From NCBI GenBank assembly GCA_050299695.1, contig JBNKWI010000032.1:1-33053 (forward strand): a stretch of 33,053 nucleotides of DNA, given 5' to 3'. This stretch comes from Ovoidimarina sp050299695. GTDB taxonomy: Bacteria; Pseudomonadota; Alphaproteobacteria; Rhodobacterales; Rhodobacteraceae. Of this stretch, positions 16,090 through 24,348 are shown piece after piece (the first letter of the stretch is position 1; each line of letters opens with the position of its first letter). The notes beneath the pieces are model-generated. The model made no database searches, was not told the DNA's origin, and was given only the letters and a program-made list of their open reading frames with translations. Position numbers and translations under genes: made by a program.

Positions 16090-17607
16090 TCAGGCCCCCG
16101 CGAACCGGTCCTTGAACTGTTCCCGCAGGACGTTCTTCTGGACCTTCCCCATCGCGTTGCGCGGCAGGGTCTCCATCAGGACCAGGGCGCGCGGATGCTT
16201 GAACCGGGCCAGGGACCGGCGCACGGCCGCGTCCATCGCCGTGAGGTCAGGGGCTTCTCCGGCCCTGGGGACGATCACGCCAAGAACCGCCTCGCCGAAA
16301 TCGGGGTGCGGCACGCCGATCACCGCGCTTTCCTGCACGCCCGGTTCGGCGTCGAGGACCAGTTCGATTTCCTTGGGGTAGATGTTGAGGCCGCCCGAGA
16401 TGATCAGATCCTTGTTGCGGCCGACGATCTGGACATAGCCCTCCGCGTCGATCGCTCCGAGATCGCCGGTGATGAAGAAGCCGTCCTCGCGCAACTCGGC
16501 AGCGGTCTTGTCGGGCATCTGCCAGTAGCCCTTGAACACATTGGGGCCCCGCACCTCGATCTGGCCGACTTCGCCCTCCGGCAGGGTTTCGCCCGAGCCC
16601 GGGTCGGTGATCTTCAACTCCACCCCCGGCAGCGGAAATCCGACCGTGCCTGCGCGGCGCTCGCCGTCATAGGGGTTCGAGGTATTCATGTTGGTTTCGG
16701 TCATGCCGTAGCGCTCGAGGATTCGGTGGCCCGTCCTCCGTTCGAACTGGATGTGCGTGTCGGCCAGAAGCGGTGCGCTGCCCGAGATGAAGAGGCGCAT
16801 CGGGCTGGCGAGGTCGCGGGTGAAACGGTCGTCGCCGAGAAGCCGGGTGTAGAAGGTCGGCACCCCCATCATCGCCGTGGCGCGGGGCATCAGCCGGAGG
16901 ATTTCGTCGAGGTCGAATCTCGGCAGGAAGATCATCGACCCGCCGGCCGCCAGGGTGATGTTGGTCGCGACGAACAGCCCGTGGGTGTGGAAGATCGGCA
17001 GGGCGTGCAGCAGCACGTCATCCGCGCCGAACCGCCACTCCCGGACGAGCGTCAGCGCGTTGGAGAGGAGGTTGTCCTGCGTCAGCATCGCCCCTTTCGA
17101 ACGGCCGGTGGTGCCCGATGTGTAGAGCAGGGCCGCCAGATCGCCGCCGCCGCGCGCGGCGGTGGAGAAACCGGCGGGCTGGGCCCCGGCCTTCGCCATC
17201 AGGCTGCCCGTGCCGTCGGCGTTCAGCGTCTCGAGCCCCGCGCCGAGCCGAGCCGCCACCGGTGCGAGGCCCGCGCGCGCGGCGTCGCCGCAGACAACGA
17301 CCGATGCACCGCTGTTCTCGACGAAGTAGGTCACCTCCTCCACGGTGTAGGCGGTGTTGAGCGGCAGGAAGACCAGCCCCGCCTGCACGCAGGCCGCGTA
17401 GAGCGCCAGCGCCTGCGGGGATTTCTCGACCTGAGCGGCGAGGCGGTCGCCCGGCCTCAGGCCAAGCGCCGCCGTCGCGTTCGCGATCCGCGCCGCCTGC
17501 GCCAGGAAATCGCGGTAGCTGACAGTCTCGCCGGAGGGTAGGTGCAGGAACGGCGCGTTGCTGCCGGCGTGATGCCCGAACAGGGTGTCGAAGAGAGGAT
17601 TTGTCAT
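16090..17607 (-). CDS. matB: Malonyl-CoA synthetase (acyl-CoA synthetase family)
   Basis: MatB activates malonate to malonyl-CoA with ATP. The 505-residue protein is an adenylate-forming enzyme with the P-loop-like motif LLYTSGTTGRSKGA (161-174), the family motif ERYGMTETNMNTSNPYDGER around residues 298-317 (this extended form is characteristic of MatB), the hinge region FFITGDLGAIDAEGY and the catalytic lysine in NAMGKVQKN near the C-terminus. The ATG at 17607 begins a normal N-terminus. No malonyl-CoA decarboxylase (matA) or malonate transporter is adjacent; the nearest gene on the same strand is acdR, 117 bases upstream. Other short dicarboxylate substrates such as methylmalonate are possible. 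Confidence 0.9.
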   Translation of the reverse strand: MTNPLFDTLFGHHAGSNAPFLHLPSGETVSYRDFLAQAARIANATAALGLRPGDRLAAQVEKSPQALALYAACVQAGLVFLPLNTAYTVEEVTYFVENSGASVVVCGDAARAGLAPVAARLGAGLETLNADGTGSLMAKAGAQPAGFSTAARGGGDLAALLYTSGTTGRSKGAMLTQDNLLSNALTLVREWRFGADDVLLHALPIFHTHGLFVATNITLAAGGSMIFLPRFDLDEILRLMPRATAMMGVPTFYTRLLGDDRFTRDLASPMRLFISGSAPLLADTHIQFERRTGHRILERYGMTETNMNTSNPYDGERRAGTVGFPLPGVELKITDPGSGETLPEGEVGQIEVRGPNVFKGYWQMPDKTAAELREDGFFITGDLGAIDAEGYVQIVGRNKDLIISGGLNIYPKEIELVLDAEPGVQESAVIGVPHPDFGEAVLGVIVPRAGEAPDLTAMDAAVRRSLARFKHPRALVLMETLPRNAMGKVQKNVLREQFKDRFAGA

Positions 17608-17724
17608 TGGTCGGTCTCTGCCCTCACACGGTTCCTCGGGTCAGTATTGGACGAGGTGCGGCTTGCAGTGCAATGTTTTCGCGGACGCCAGCGCGACCGT
17701 CGGGGCGCGGATCGGCCCCCGGGG

Positions 17725-18225
17725 TCAGAAGGCGAGGGGCGCGTTTTCCTTGATCTCGTTCAGGACGAAGAAGGTGCGGATCTGGCGCACCCCGGGAAGG
17801 GCGATGAGCATTTTCGTGTGCAGCTCGTTGAAGTCCCGCATGTCCCGCACCCGGATCTTCATCAGGTAGTCGAAATCGCCGGCCACGAGGTGGCAGTCGA
17901 GCAGCTCCTTCATGCCGTTCACCGCCTTTTCGAAGGCGGCAAAGCTCTCCGGGGTGGAGCGGTCGAGCACGGCGCCCACCATGACGAGCGTGCCCCGTTT
18001 CACCGACGCGGGGTTCACCCGGGCCGTGACGCCGGTGATGTGGCCGGCCTCGAATAGCGCCTGGGTCCGGCGATGACAGGTGGCGGGGCTGACATTCACC
18101 GCGCTCGCCAGCTCGGCATTCGTCAGGCGGCCGTCCGCCTGAAGGCGGCGCAGGATGTTCAGATCGATTCGATCCAGGTCGGGCATGAGAGATTCTTTCG
18201 TTTTCTGACGGTTTCGCGCGTGCAT
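17725..18225 (-). CDS. acdR: Lrp/AsnC-family regulator, probable ACC deaminase regulator
   Basis: The N-terminal winged helix-turn-helix (LDRIDLNILRRLQADGRLTNAELASAVNVSPATCHRR) and the C-terminal Lrp ligand/oligomer domain (LLDCHLVAGDFDYLMKIRVRDMRDF to LPGVRQIRTFFVL) are clear. I place the start at the ATG at 18225, which has GAGGAG six bases upstream, giving 166 residues; the ATG at 18186 (MPDLDRIDL) matches the usual Lrp N-terminus but has a poor binding site. It is transcribed away from acdS with 114 bases between the starts. This is the known acdR-acdS arrangement, in which AcdR controls the deaminase, so I call it AcdR; the regulation itself is inferred. Confidence 0.82.
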   Translation of the reverse strand: MHARNRQKTKESLMPDLDRIDLNILRRLQADGRLTNAELASAVNVSPATCHRRTQALFEAGHITGVTARVNPASVKRGTLVMVGAVLDRSTPESFAAFEKAVNGMKELLDCHLVAGDFDYLMKIRVRDMRDFNELHTKMLIALPGVRQIRTFFVLNEIKENAPLAF

Positions 18226-18339
18226 AGCGGGCTCCTCTTCGGCGGTAAGATCCATGGAGAAAGATTTTCACGCAAATACGGAAGCACCTTTCGCCGCGCT
18301 CTTGCTAGGTTCCCGCCAAGTCAGGAAAGGAAATCGCCA

Positions 18340-19359
18340 ATGTCGCTCCTCGAGAAGTTCGACCGCTACCCGCTCACCTTCGGCGTGACCGCCATCGAGC
18401 ATCTTCCGCGTCTCACCGAAGCGGTCGGGGCCGGCGTGGAGTTCTATGCCAAGAGGGATGACTGCAACTCCGGCCTCGCCTTCGGCGGCAACAAGCTGCG
18501 GAAGCTCGAATACATCGTGCCGGATGCCATCGCGAGCGGCGCGGATACGCTGGTTTCGATCGGCGGGGTCCAATCGAACCACACACGCATGGTGGCGGCG
18601 ACGGCCGCCAAGATCGGCATGAAATGCGTGGTCATCCAGGAGAAATGGGTGCCGCACTACGACGCGGTCTACGATCGTGTCGGGAACATCATGCTGACCC
18701 GGCTCATGGGCGCCGATAGCCGGCTGGTGGAGGACGGGTTCGACATCGGCATCCGCAAAAGCTGGGAAGACGCGATCCAGTCGGTGAAGGACGCGGGCGG
18801 CAGGCCCTATCCGATCCCGGCGGGGGCCTCGGTGCACAAGTACGGCGCGCTCGGTTATGTCGGCTTTGCCGAGGAAGTGGCGGCGCAGGAAAGTGAGCTC
18901 GGGTTCCGTTTCGACTATATCGTCGTCTGCGTGGTCACCGGATCGACCCAGGGCGGCATGATCGTCGGCTTTGCGGCACAGGATCGCGCGGAGCGGGTGA
19001 TCGGGATCGATGCCTCGGGCACGATCGACCAGACCCGCGCCCAGGTTCGCCAGATCGTGGACCATACCGCCGAGCTGATGGGCCTCGGACGCAAGATTCG
19101 CGAAGACGAGATCCACATAAACCCGGACTATGCCTATCCGGCCTATGGCGTTCCGTCCGAGGAGACCAACGACGCAATTCGCCTCACCGCCAGAACCGAG
19201 GCGATGATGACCGACCCGGTCTACGAGGGCAAATCCATGCAGGGCATGATCGACCTGGCCCGGAAGGGATTCTTCCCGAAGGGCTCGAAGGTCCTTTACG
19301 CCCATCTGGGCGGCGCGCCGGCGCTGAACGGCTACAGCTACTACTACAAGGACGGCTGA
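18340..19359 (+). CDS. acdS: 1-aminocyclopropane-1-carboxylate (ACC) deaminase
   Basis: A PLP enzyme that opens ACC, the plant ethylene precursor, to 2-oxobutanoate and ammonia. At 339 residues it is the family length. The PLP lysine is Lys52 in FGGNKLRKLEY. The residues that separate true ACC deaminase from D-cysteine desulfhydrase are present: Tyr269, Tyr295 and Glu296 in DPVYEGKSMQG, and Leu323 in LYAHLGG, each one residue later than in the Pseudomonas enzyme. The nucleophile region VQSNHTR is also intact. The start at 18340 has AGGAAAGG upstream. It is divergent from acdR. The residue pattern makes it a true ACC deaminase; D-serine or D-cysteine as side substrates are possible. Confidence 0.95.
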   Translation: MSLLEKFDRYPLTFGVTAIEHLPRLTEAVGAGVEFYAKRDDCNSGLAFGGNKLRKLEYIVPDAIASGADTLVSIGGVQSNHTRMVAATAAKIGMKCVVIQEKWVPHYDAVYDRVGNIMLTRLMGADSRLVEDGFDIGIRKSWEDAIQSVKDAGGRPYPIPAGASVHKYGALGYVGFAEEVAAQESELGFRFDYIVVCVVTGSTQGGMIVGFAAQDRAERVIGIDASGTIDQTRAQVRQIVDHTAELMGLGRKIREDEIHINPDYAYPAYGVPSEETNDAIRLTARTEAMMTDPVYEGKSMQGMIDLARKGFFPKGSKVLYAHLGGAPALNGYSYYYKDG

Positions 19360-19403
19360 TCGACCTTGAGGTCCGGCTTCCAGGCGGCGCAAGTTTCGGA
19401 ACT

Positions 19404-19423
19404 GTCAGGCTTCACAGCCTGAC
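19404..19423 (+). terminator. Hairpin after acdS
   Basis: GTCAGGCT (19404-19411) and AGCCTGAC (19416-19423) form a perfect 8-bp stem with a TCAC loop, 44 bases after the acdS stop. There is no T-run, so termination would be weak or Rho-aided. It ends one base before a possible GTG start of the next gene, which argues for the later TTG start at 19473. Confidence 0.5.
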
Positions 19424-19472
19424 GGTGTCGGAGCAAGATGCCCGGACCACCGGCGCTGCCCAAGGAAGACAC

Positions 19473-20501
19473 TTGTCCAGGAGATCCAAGAGAGCGAGCG
19501 GACAGCCGACCATCGCCGATGTCGCCAGGTCCGCGAAAGTGGGAACCATGACGGTGTCACGGGCCCTGCGTCAGCCTGACAAGGTGTCTGCCAGCCTTCG
19601 CGAGCGGATCGACCTGGCGATCCGCGACCTCGGCTACATTCCGAACCAGAGCGCCAGGGCCCTTGCGGCGGCGCGGGCCGATATCGTGGGCGTCCTGATC
19701 CCGTCGCTCGCGAACAACGTCTTTTCGGAGGTGGTGCGCGGCCTCTATGCCGGGCTCGGTGAAAGCTCCCTGCAGATCCAGATCGGCAACACGCACTATT
19801 CCAAGCGGGAGGAAGAACGGCTGGTGCGCCTGTTTCTTCGACAGCGCCCCTCGGCGCTGGTCGTCTCCGGGATCGACCAGAATGCCGCGACGCGCGAGCT
19901 CCTGGCCAGTGCCGGCTGCCCGGTGGTGCAGATCATGGAGATCGGCGGCGAGCCGATCGACCTGGCGGTGGGGTTTTCCCAGACGGGTTGCGGCAGGGTC
20001 GCCACCGAGCATCTTCTCGGCCAGGGCTACCGGCGGGTCGCCTTCATTTCCGCCCGGGTCGATCCTCGCGCGAGGCGCAGGCTGGAAGGGTACCGGGCCG
20101 CGATGCGGGAAGCCGGAATGTACGACGCAAACCAGGTCATCACGAGCACCAACCCCACGAGCGTCACCGAGGGCTGTGCGCTGTTCCAGACCGCCCTGGC
20201 GCGGATCCCGGATCTCGAGGCGATTTTCTGCGGCAACGACGATATCGCGCTCGGCGTGCTTTTCGAGTGCAACCGCAGAGGGATAGCCGTGCCGGACCGG
20301 CTGGGGATCGTGGGGTTCAACGACATCGAAATGATGGCGGTCGCGCATCCGACGGTCACCAGTGTCCGCACGCCGCGCTTCGAGGTCGGGAGATGCGCGA
20401 TGGCGCTCCTGCGCGACGCGCTCGCCGGAAATCCGATCTCCGAGCGCGTCGTCGACCTCGGTTTCGACCTGCGCGTCCGCGAAAGCAGCTCAAGGAACTG
20501 A
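19473..20501 (+). CDS. LacI-family transcriptional regulator (first sugar locus)
   Basis: A 342-residue LacI/GalR protein. The DNA-binding head is PTIADVARSAKVGTMTVSRALRQP with the hinge helix NQSARALAAARADIVGVLIP, followed by a periplasmic-binding-protein-like sugar sensor domain (for example FCGNDDIALGVLFE and GIVGFNDIEMMAVAHP). Overall it is closest to the GntR type of LacI regulators by eye. I choose the TTG at 19473 (AAGGAAG five to eleven bases upstream) over a GTG at 19425, which has no binding site and abuts a hairpin. It precedes the binding-protein gene of a CUT2 transporter, with a matching operator at 20547-20562, so it probably represses that operon until a sugar is bound. Confidence 0.9.
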   Translation: MSRRSKRASGQPTIADVARSAKVGTMTVSRALRQPDKVSASLRERIDLAIRDLGYIPNQSARALAAARADIVGVLIPSLANNVFSEVVRGLYAGLGESSLQIQIGNTHYSKREEERLVRLFLRQRPSALVVSGIDQNAATRELLASAGCPVVQIMEIGGEPIDLAVGFSQTGCGRVATEHLLGQGYRRVAFISARVDPRARRRLEGYRAAMREAGMYDANQVITSTNPTSVTEGCALFQTALARIPDLEAIFCGNDDIALGVLFECNRRGIAVPDRLGIVGFNDIEMMAVAHPTVTSVRTPRFEVGRCAMALLRDALAGNPISERVVDLGFDLRVRESSSRN

Positions 20502-20515
20502 TGATCCGCGCGATG

Positions 20516-20545
20516 TTGGTCTTTACGTAATAATGGTCCTAATAT
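20516..20545 (+). promoter_or_regulatory. Candidate promoter of the first CUT2 operon
   Basis: TTGGTC at 20516-20521 and TAATAT at 20540-20545 are spaced by 18 bases in an AT-rich island, directly upstream of the LacI-type operator. Transcription would start within the operator, which fits repression by blocking. The -35 match is only moderate. Confidence 0.35.
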
Positions 20546-20546
20546 T

Positions 20547-20562
20547 ATGGTAGCGTTACCAT
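20547..20562. promoter_or_regulatory. LacI-type operator
   Basis: ATGGTAGCGTTACCAT has perfect 6-bp arms (ATGGTA / TACCAT) around a central GCGT, the even-length palindrome with a central CG that LacI-family proteins usually bind. It lies 45 bases downstream of the regulator gene and about 90 bases before the binding-protein start. I infer that the regulator at 19473-20501 binds it. Confidence 0.7.
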
Positions 20563-20653
20563 GCCACCTGATTCCGGGCGTGTTGAGTCAGGAGATGCGG
20601 GAAAGCGGGGAGGAAGCCCCGCTCCCGACATCGCCAAAAGGGAGGAAAGAAAA

Positions 20654-21769
20654 GTGAGATCAATCGTTATGGGCCTGGCTGCCACCGGTAGCCTCATGCT
20701 TTCGGCAGCTGCGGTGTTCGCGGAGCCCGAAATCGTTTCGGGGCCGGCGGCGGAGCCCGAGTGCTTCGCGCCCTGGTCCGCGGAGACGCAGTTCTTCAAG
20801 TTTCCGGCCAAGGAAGGGCCGTACCGCGTTGCGCTTGCCAACGGCTACATCGCGAATACCTGGCGCATTCAAATGATCCAGACGGCGAAGGCCTATGCGG
20901 CCCAGCCCGAGGTCGCGGCGAAGCTGGCGGAGTTCAAGGTCGTGTCGACCGGTGAGGACGTGCCGGCGCAGATCGCCGCGATCAACAACTTCATCGACGC
21001 GGGCTACGATGCCATCGTCGTGAACGCGCAGAACCCGACCGCTTTCGGTCCGGTCATCAAGCGGGCGAAACAGGCCGGCGTGGTGCTGGTCGCCTTCGAC
21101 AACATCCTGGACACGACCGACGCCATCAACGTGAACGTCGATCAGAAGGGGCTCGGCGAGCTTTGGGCGCAGTGGCTGGTGGACCGCCTGCCCGACGGCG
21201 GGAAACTTCTGGAAGTGCGCGGCGTTGCCGGGACCTCGGTGGACACCGACCGGCATAACGGCTTCCATGAAGTGCTCGACGCCTCCGGCAAGAGCTTCGA
21301 CGTGGTCGAGGTCGTCGGCAAGTGGGATGACGGCGTGGCGCAGAAGGCCACCGCCGATGCCATCGCCGCCTCCGGTCCGTTCGACGGAATCTCCGGACAG
21401 GGCGGCGACACCGGCATCGTGCAGGCGATGAAGGACGCCGGCCATCCGATGGTGCCCTTCGGCGGCGAGACCGAGAACGGCTTCCGCAAGTTCTGCGCGG
21501 CCGACGATGCGCTCGACTGCACCTCGGCCGGGACCGGTCCGGCGCAGGTCGCCGTGGCCATCAAGGTCGCGCTGGCCGCGCTCGAGGGTCAGGTCGTGCC
21601 GCAATCGGTCAAGCTGCCGCTCGCCGTCGCGTCGGACCCCCACATGAAGGAGGGAGAGGACTTCTTCCCCAGTGAATCCGACAACTTCTTCGTCGGAAAC
21701 TCCTTCCCGACCTGCGGCATCAACTTCTCGGCGCAGGAAATCATGGGGCAGTCCAAAGAGAACCAATAA
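20654..21769 (+). CDS. Sugar ABC transporter substrate-binding protein (CUT2 type)
   Basis: A periplasmic binding protein of the ribose/galactose-binding type (Peripla_BP_4). A signal peptide covers residues ~1-24 (MGLAATGSLMLSAAAVFA). The mature protein carries typical segments: GYDAIVVNAQNP, VVLVAFDNI, LLEVRGVAGTSVDTDRHNGF and GISGQGGDTGIVQAMKDAG. The start is the GTG at 20654, with GGGAGG nine bases upstream; the open frame upstream overlaps the operator and is unlikely to be coding. The mature N-terminus has an unusual extra stretch of about 40 residues with ECFAPWSAETQFFKF before the first beta strand. The gene leads the operon of an ATPase and two permeases. The ligand cannot be deduced. 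Confidence 0.92.
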   Translation: MRSIVMGLAATGSLMLSAAAVFAEPEIVSGPAAEPECFAPWSAETQFFKFPAKEGPYRVALANGYIANTWRIQMIQTAKAYAAQPEVAAKLAEFKVVSTGEDVPAQIAAINNFIDAGYDAIVVNAQNPTAFGPVIKRAKQAGVVLVAFDNILDTTDAINVNVDQKGLGELWAQWLVDRLPDGGKLLEVRGVAGTSVDTDRHNGFHEVLDASGKSFDVVEVVGKWDDGVAQKATADAIAASGPFDGISGQGGDTGIVQAMKDAGHPMVPFGGETENGFRKFCAADDALDCTSAGTGPAQVAVAIKVALAALEGQVVPQSVKLPLAVASDPHMKEGEDFFPSESDNFFVGNSFPTCGINFSAQEIMGQSKENQ

Positions 21770-21787
21770 AGCTTGCGAGAACCAGAG

Positions 21788-21811
21788 CGCCGCGGGATCA
21801 TTCTCGCGGCG
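21788..21811 (+). terminator. Intra-operon stem-loop after the binding-protein gene
   Basis: CGCCGCG (21788-21794) pairs with CGCGGCG (21805-21811), and the stem continues inward as GGA / TCT with one G-U pair, closing a TCAT loop: about 10 bp. It sits 18 bases after the binding-protein stop and 30 before the ATPase start, with no T-run. Such hairpins commonly protect the upstream message and so raise binding-protein levels over the membrane subunits. Confidence 0.55.
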
Positions 21812-21841
21812 TCCATTTGCCTTTCGCCCGGGGAGGGGACG

Positions 21842-23371
21842 ATGGTGGGACAGGCACCGCTACTTGCCATGGAGGCGATCTCCAAGCGGTATGGCGGCGT
21901 GACGGCCCTTGACAGGGCCTCGCTCGAGCTTTCGGCCGGCTCGATTCACGCGATCCTGGGCGAGAACGGCGCCGGTAAGTCGACGCTGATCAAGTCTCTG
22001 TCCGGCGTCGTCCAACCCGACGAGGGGCGGATCGTGCTCGACGGGCGGGAGGTCGTCTTCCCGACGCCGGCGGCGGCGAACGAGGCCGGGATCGTCTGCG
22101 TGTTCCAGGAACTCTCGCTGATCCCCGAACTCAGCGTCGCCGACAATATCGTCATCTCGAACCCGCCGCGCCGCTTCGGCATGATCGACCGGACCGCACA
22201 GCGCCGGATCGCCGAGGAGGCCCTGGCCCGCGCCGGGGCGCACGACATCCATCCGCGCGCGCTGGTGCGCGACCTGCCGCTGTCGCGCCGGCAGATGGTC
22301 GAGATCGCCAAGGCTCTGGCGCGCCGGCCGCGGATCCTGATCCTCGACGAGGCCACGTCGGCGCTGACGGCATCGGATGTGACGAAGATTTTCGGAGTGC
22401 TGAAGGGCCTGCGCGAAGAGGGGATGGCGCTGCTGTACATCTCGCACCGGATGAACGAGATCGCCGAGCTGGCCGACCGCTGCACCGTGTTCCGGAACGG
22501 CCGGAACGTCGAGAGCTACGACCAGGGCACGAAAACGGATTCCGAGGTCGTCGAGATGATGATCGGCCGGGAGTATTCGCACGTCTTCCCGCCCTTGCCC
22601 GGTATTCCGGAAGACACGCCGCCGCTTCTGGAGGCCAGGGGCCTGACCTGGACCGACCGGCTGCGCGACATCTCGCTTTCGATCCGGCCGGGCGAGGTCG
22701 TCGGCCTCGGTGGCCTCGACGGGCAGGGCCAGCGCGAATTGCTGCTGTCCTTCTTCGGCGTGCTGCGCGGTCTCCAGGGCGAGACCCGCATCGGCGGCAA
22801 GCCGGTGACCATCAAGAGCCCGACAGCGGCGCGAAGGGACGGGATCGGCATGGCGCTGATCCCGGAGGATCGGAAGACGGAAGGGCTGATGCTGCCGATG
22901 ACGGTGCGCCAGAACCTTTCCTTCGCCGCGCTTGACCGGGTGACGCGGGCGGGCATCGTCGACCGGGCCGCAGAAGAGAAGCTGATTGACGAGATGGTCG
23001 CGCTCCTCGCGATCAAGACAGCGGGTCTCGACATCCCCGTCGCGGCGCTCTCGGGCGGCAACCAGCAGAAGGTCGTGATCGCGAAATGGCTGATGCGCCG
23101 GCCGCGGATCATCCTCCTGAACGACCCGACGCGCGGCATCGACGTGGGCACGAAGCAGGAGATCTACGCGCTCCTGCGCAAGCTCGCCGAAGCCGGCGCC
23201 GCGATCCTGTTCTACTCGACCGATTACGACGAGCTCATCGGCTGCTGCGACCGGGTGCTCGTGCTCTATGACGGCCGGATCCGCGACGAATTGTCGGGAG
23301 AGACGCTCAACGAACACGCCCTGATCGCCAGTGCGCTCAACATCAACGAGACCGCGGGAGCCCCGGCATGA
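21842..23371 (+). CDS. Sugar ABC transporter ATP-binding protein, two-domain CUT2 type
   Basis: A 509-residue fused ATPase of the RbsA/MglA type. The N-terminal half has intact Walker A (LGENGAGKST, residues 39-48) and Walker B (ILDEATSAL) but a weak signature (LSRRQ). The C-terminal half has the degenerate Walker A usual in this family (GLDGQGQREL), an intact signature (LSGGNQQKVVIAKW), and an altered Walker B, LLNDPTRGID, where Asn and Asp replace the usual Asp and Glu. These changes fall on the same composite ATP site, so one working and one inactive site are expected. The ATG at 21842 has a strong GGGAGGGG site; the frame extends upstream through the hairpin and is not chosen. The stop overlaps the permease start (ATGA). 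Confidence 0.94.
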   Translation: MVGQAPLLAMEAISKRYGGVTALDRASLELSAGSIHAILGENGAGKSTLIKSLSGVVQPDEGRIVLDGREVVFPTPAAANEAGIVCVFQELSLIPELSVADNIVISNPPRRFGMIDRTAQRRIAEEALARAGAHDIHPRALVRDLPLSRRQMVEIAKALARRPRILILDEATSALTASDVTKIFGVLKGLREEGMALLYISHRMNEIAELADRCTVFRNGRNVESYDQGTKTDSEVVEMMIGREYSHVFPPLPGIPEDTPPLLEARGLTWTDRLRDISLSIRPGEVVGLGGLDGQGQRELLLSFFGVLRGLQGETRIGGKPVTIKSPTAARRDGIGMALIPEDRKTEGLMLPMTVRQNLSFAALDRVTRAGIVDRAAEEKLIDEMVALLAIKTAGLDIPVAALSGGNQQKVVIAKWLMRRPRIILLNDPTRGIDVGTKQEIYALLRKLAEAGAAILFYSTDYDELIGCCDRVLVLYDGRIRDELSGETLNEHALIASALNINETAGAPA

Positions 23372-24348
23372 AGGAGTGGCGCTTCGCCTTGACCGAGAAC
23401 CGCGGGACGCTTGTCGCTATCGCGCTGTTTCTCGCGATGTTCACGATCTACATCGCCAATCACCCGGTCGGGCTTTCGGCCAACGTGGTGCAGACGGCAT
23501 CGAACAAGGGGGTCCTGCTCGCCTTCGTCGTGGTGGCGCAGGCGCTCGTGGTAATCACGGCGGGGATTGACCTGTCGGTGGGCATGGTGCTGGTCCTGAC
23601 CAACTGCATCGCCTCCTACATCGTGGTCGGGACGCCGATGCAGACCGCCGCCGGCGTGGCCGGCACGCTGGCCGCGGGGGTGGCCTGCGGCGCCCTGAAT
23701 GGCGCCATCGTCATCTATGGTCGGCTCCAGCCCATCGTCACCACCATCGCGACGGGCGCGGTCTTCTTCGGGCTCGCGCTGATCCTGCGCCCGTTCCCGG
23801 GCGGTGACGTGAACGAAGACCTCGCCGACGCGATGACCGGCCGGCTGTTCGGAACGATCCCGGCGAGCCTCGTTCTTCTCGCGGTGGTCCTCGTTCTGGT
23901 CTGGGTTCCCTTCCGGCGTTCGGCGCTGGGACGCGGGGCCTATGCCGCCGGATCGTCTGAAGCCGCGGCCTACATGTCGGGCGTGAACATCCGCCGGTCG
24001 AAATTCGCGGCCTACGCGCTGGGCGGTTTCTTCAGCGGCATGGGCGGGCTGTTCCTGACCTTCTACACCTATACCGGCGAGGCGGCCTATGCCTCGGGCG
24101 ACGGCTACACGCTCTGGTCCATCGCGGCGGTGGTGCTGGGGGGCATCTCGCTTTACGGCGGGCGCGGAAGCGCGGTCGGGGCGGTGTTCGGCGCCTTCAC
24201 GGCGCGCACCATCGGGGACATGCTGTTCGTCTTCGACGTCGATCCGCTCTGGCAGCCGCTTCTGCAGGGCATGTTCCTGATGCTCGCCATCTCGATCGGC
24301 GCCGTGGCGCTTTTCCGGGTACGAAACAGGTTGGAATGGTTCGAATGA
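23368..24348 (+). CDS. Sugar ABC transporter permease 1 (CUT2 type)
   Basis: A 326-residue inner-membrane protein with about nine to ten hydrophobic segments, of the BPD_transp_2 (RbsC/AraH) family. The conserved AGIDLSVGMVLVL stretch near residue 65-77, GALNGAIVIYGRLQPIVTTIAT, and the ATPase-contact region SGVNIRRSKFAAYALGG are visible, along with LGGISLYGGRGSAVGAVFGA near the end. It overlaps the ATPase stop by four bases and the second permease start by four bases, so the three proteins are made together. Two different permease genes indicate a heterodimeric channel, unlike the RbsC homodimer. Confidence 0.92.
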   Translation: MKEWRFALTENRGTLVAIALFLAMFTIYIANHPVGLSANVVQTASNKGVLLAFVVVAQALVVITAGIDLSVGMVLVLTNCIASYIVVGTPMQTAAGVAGTLAAGVACGALNGAIVIYGRLQPIVTTIATGAVFFGLALILRPFPGGDVNEDLADAMTGRLFGTIPASLVLLAVVLVLVWVPFRRSALGRGAYAAGSSEAAAYMSGVNIRRSKFAAYALGGFFSGMGGLFLTFYTYTGEAAYASGDGYTLWSIAAVVLGGISLYGGRGSAVGAVFGAFTARTIGDMLFVFDVDPLWQPLLQGMFLMLAISIGAVALFRVRNRLEWFE

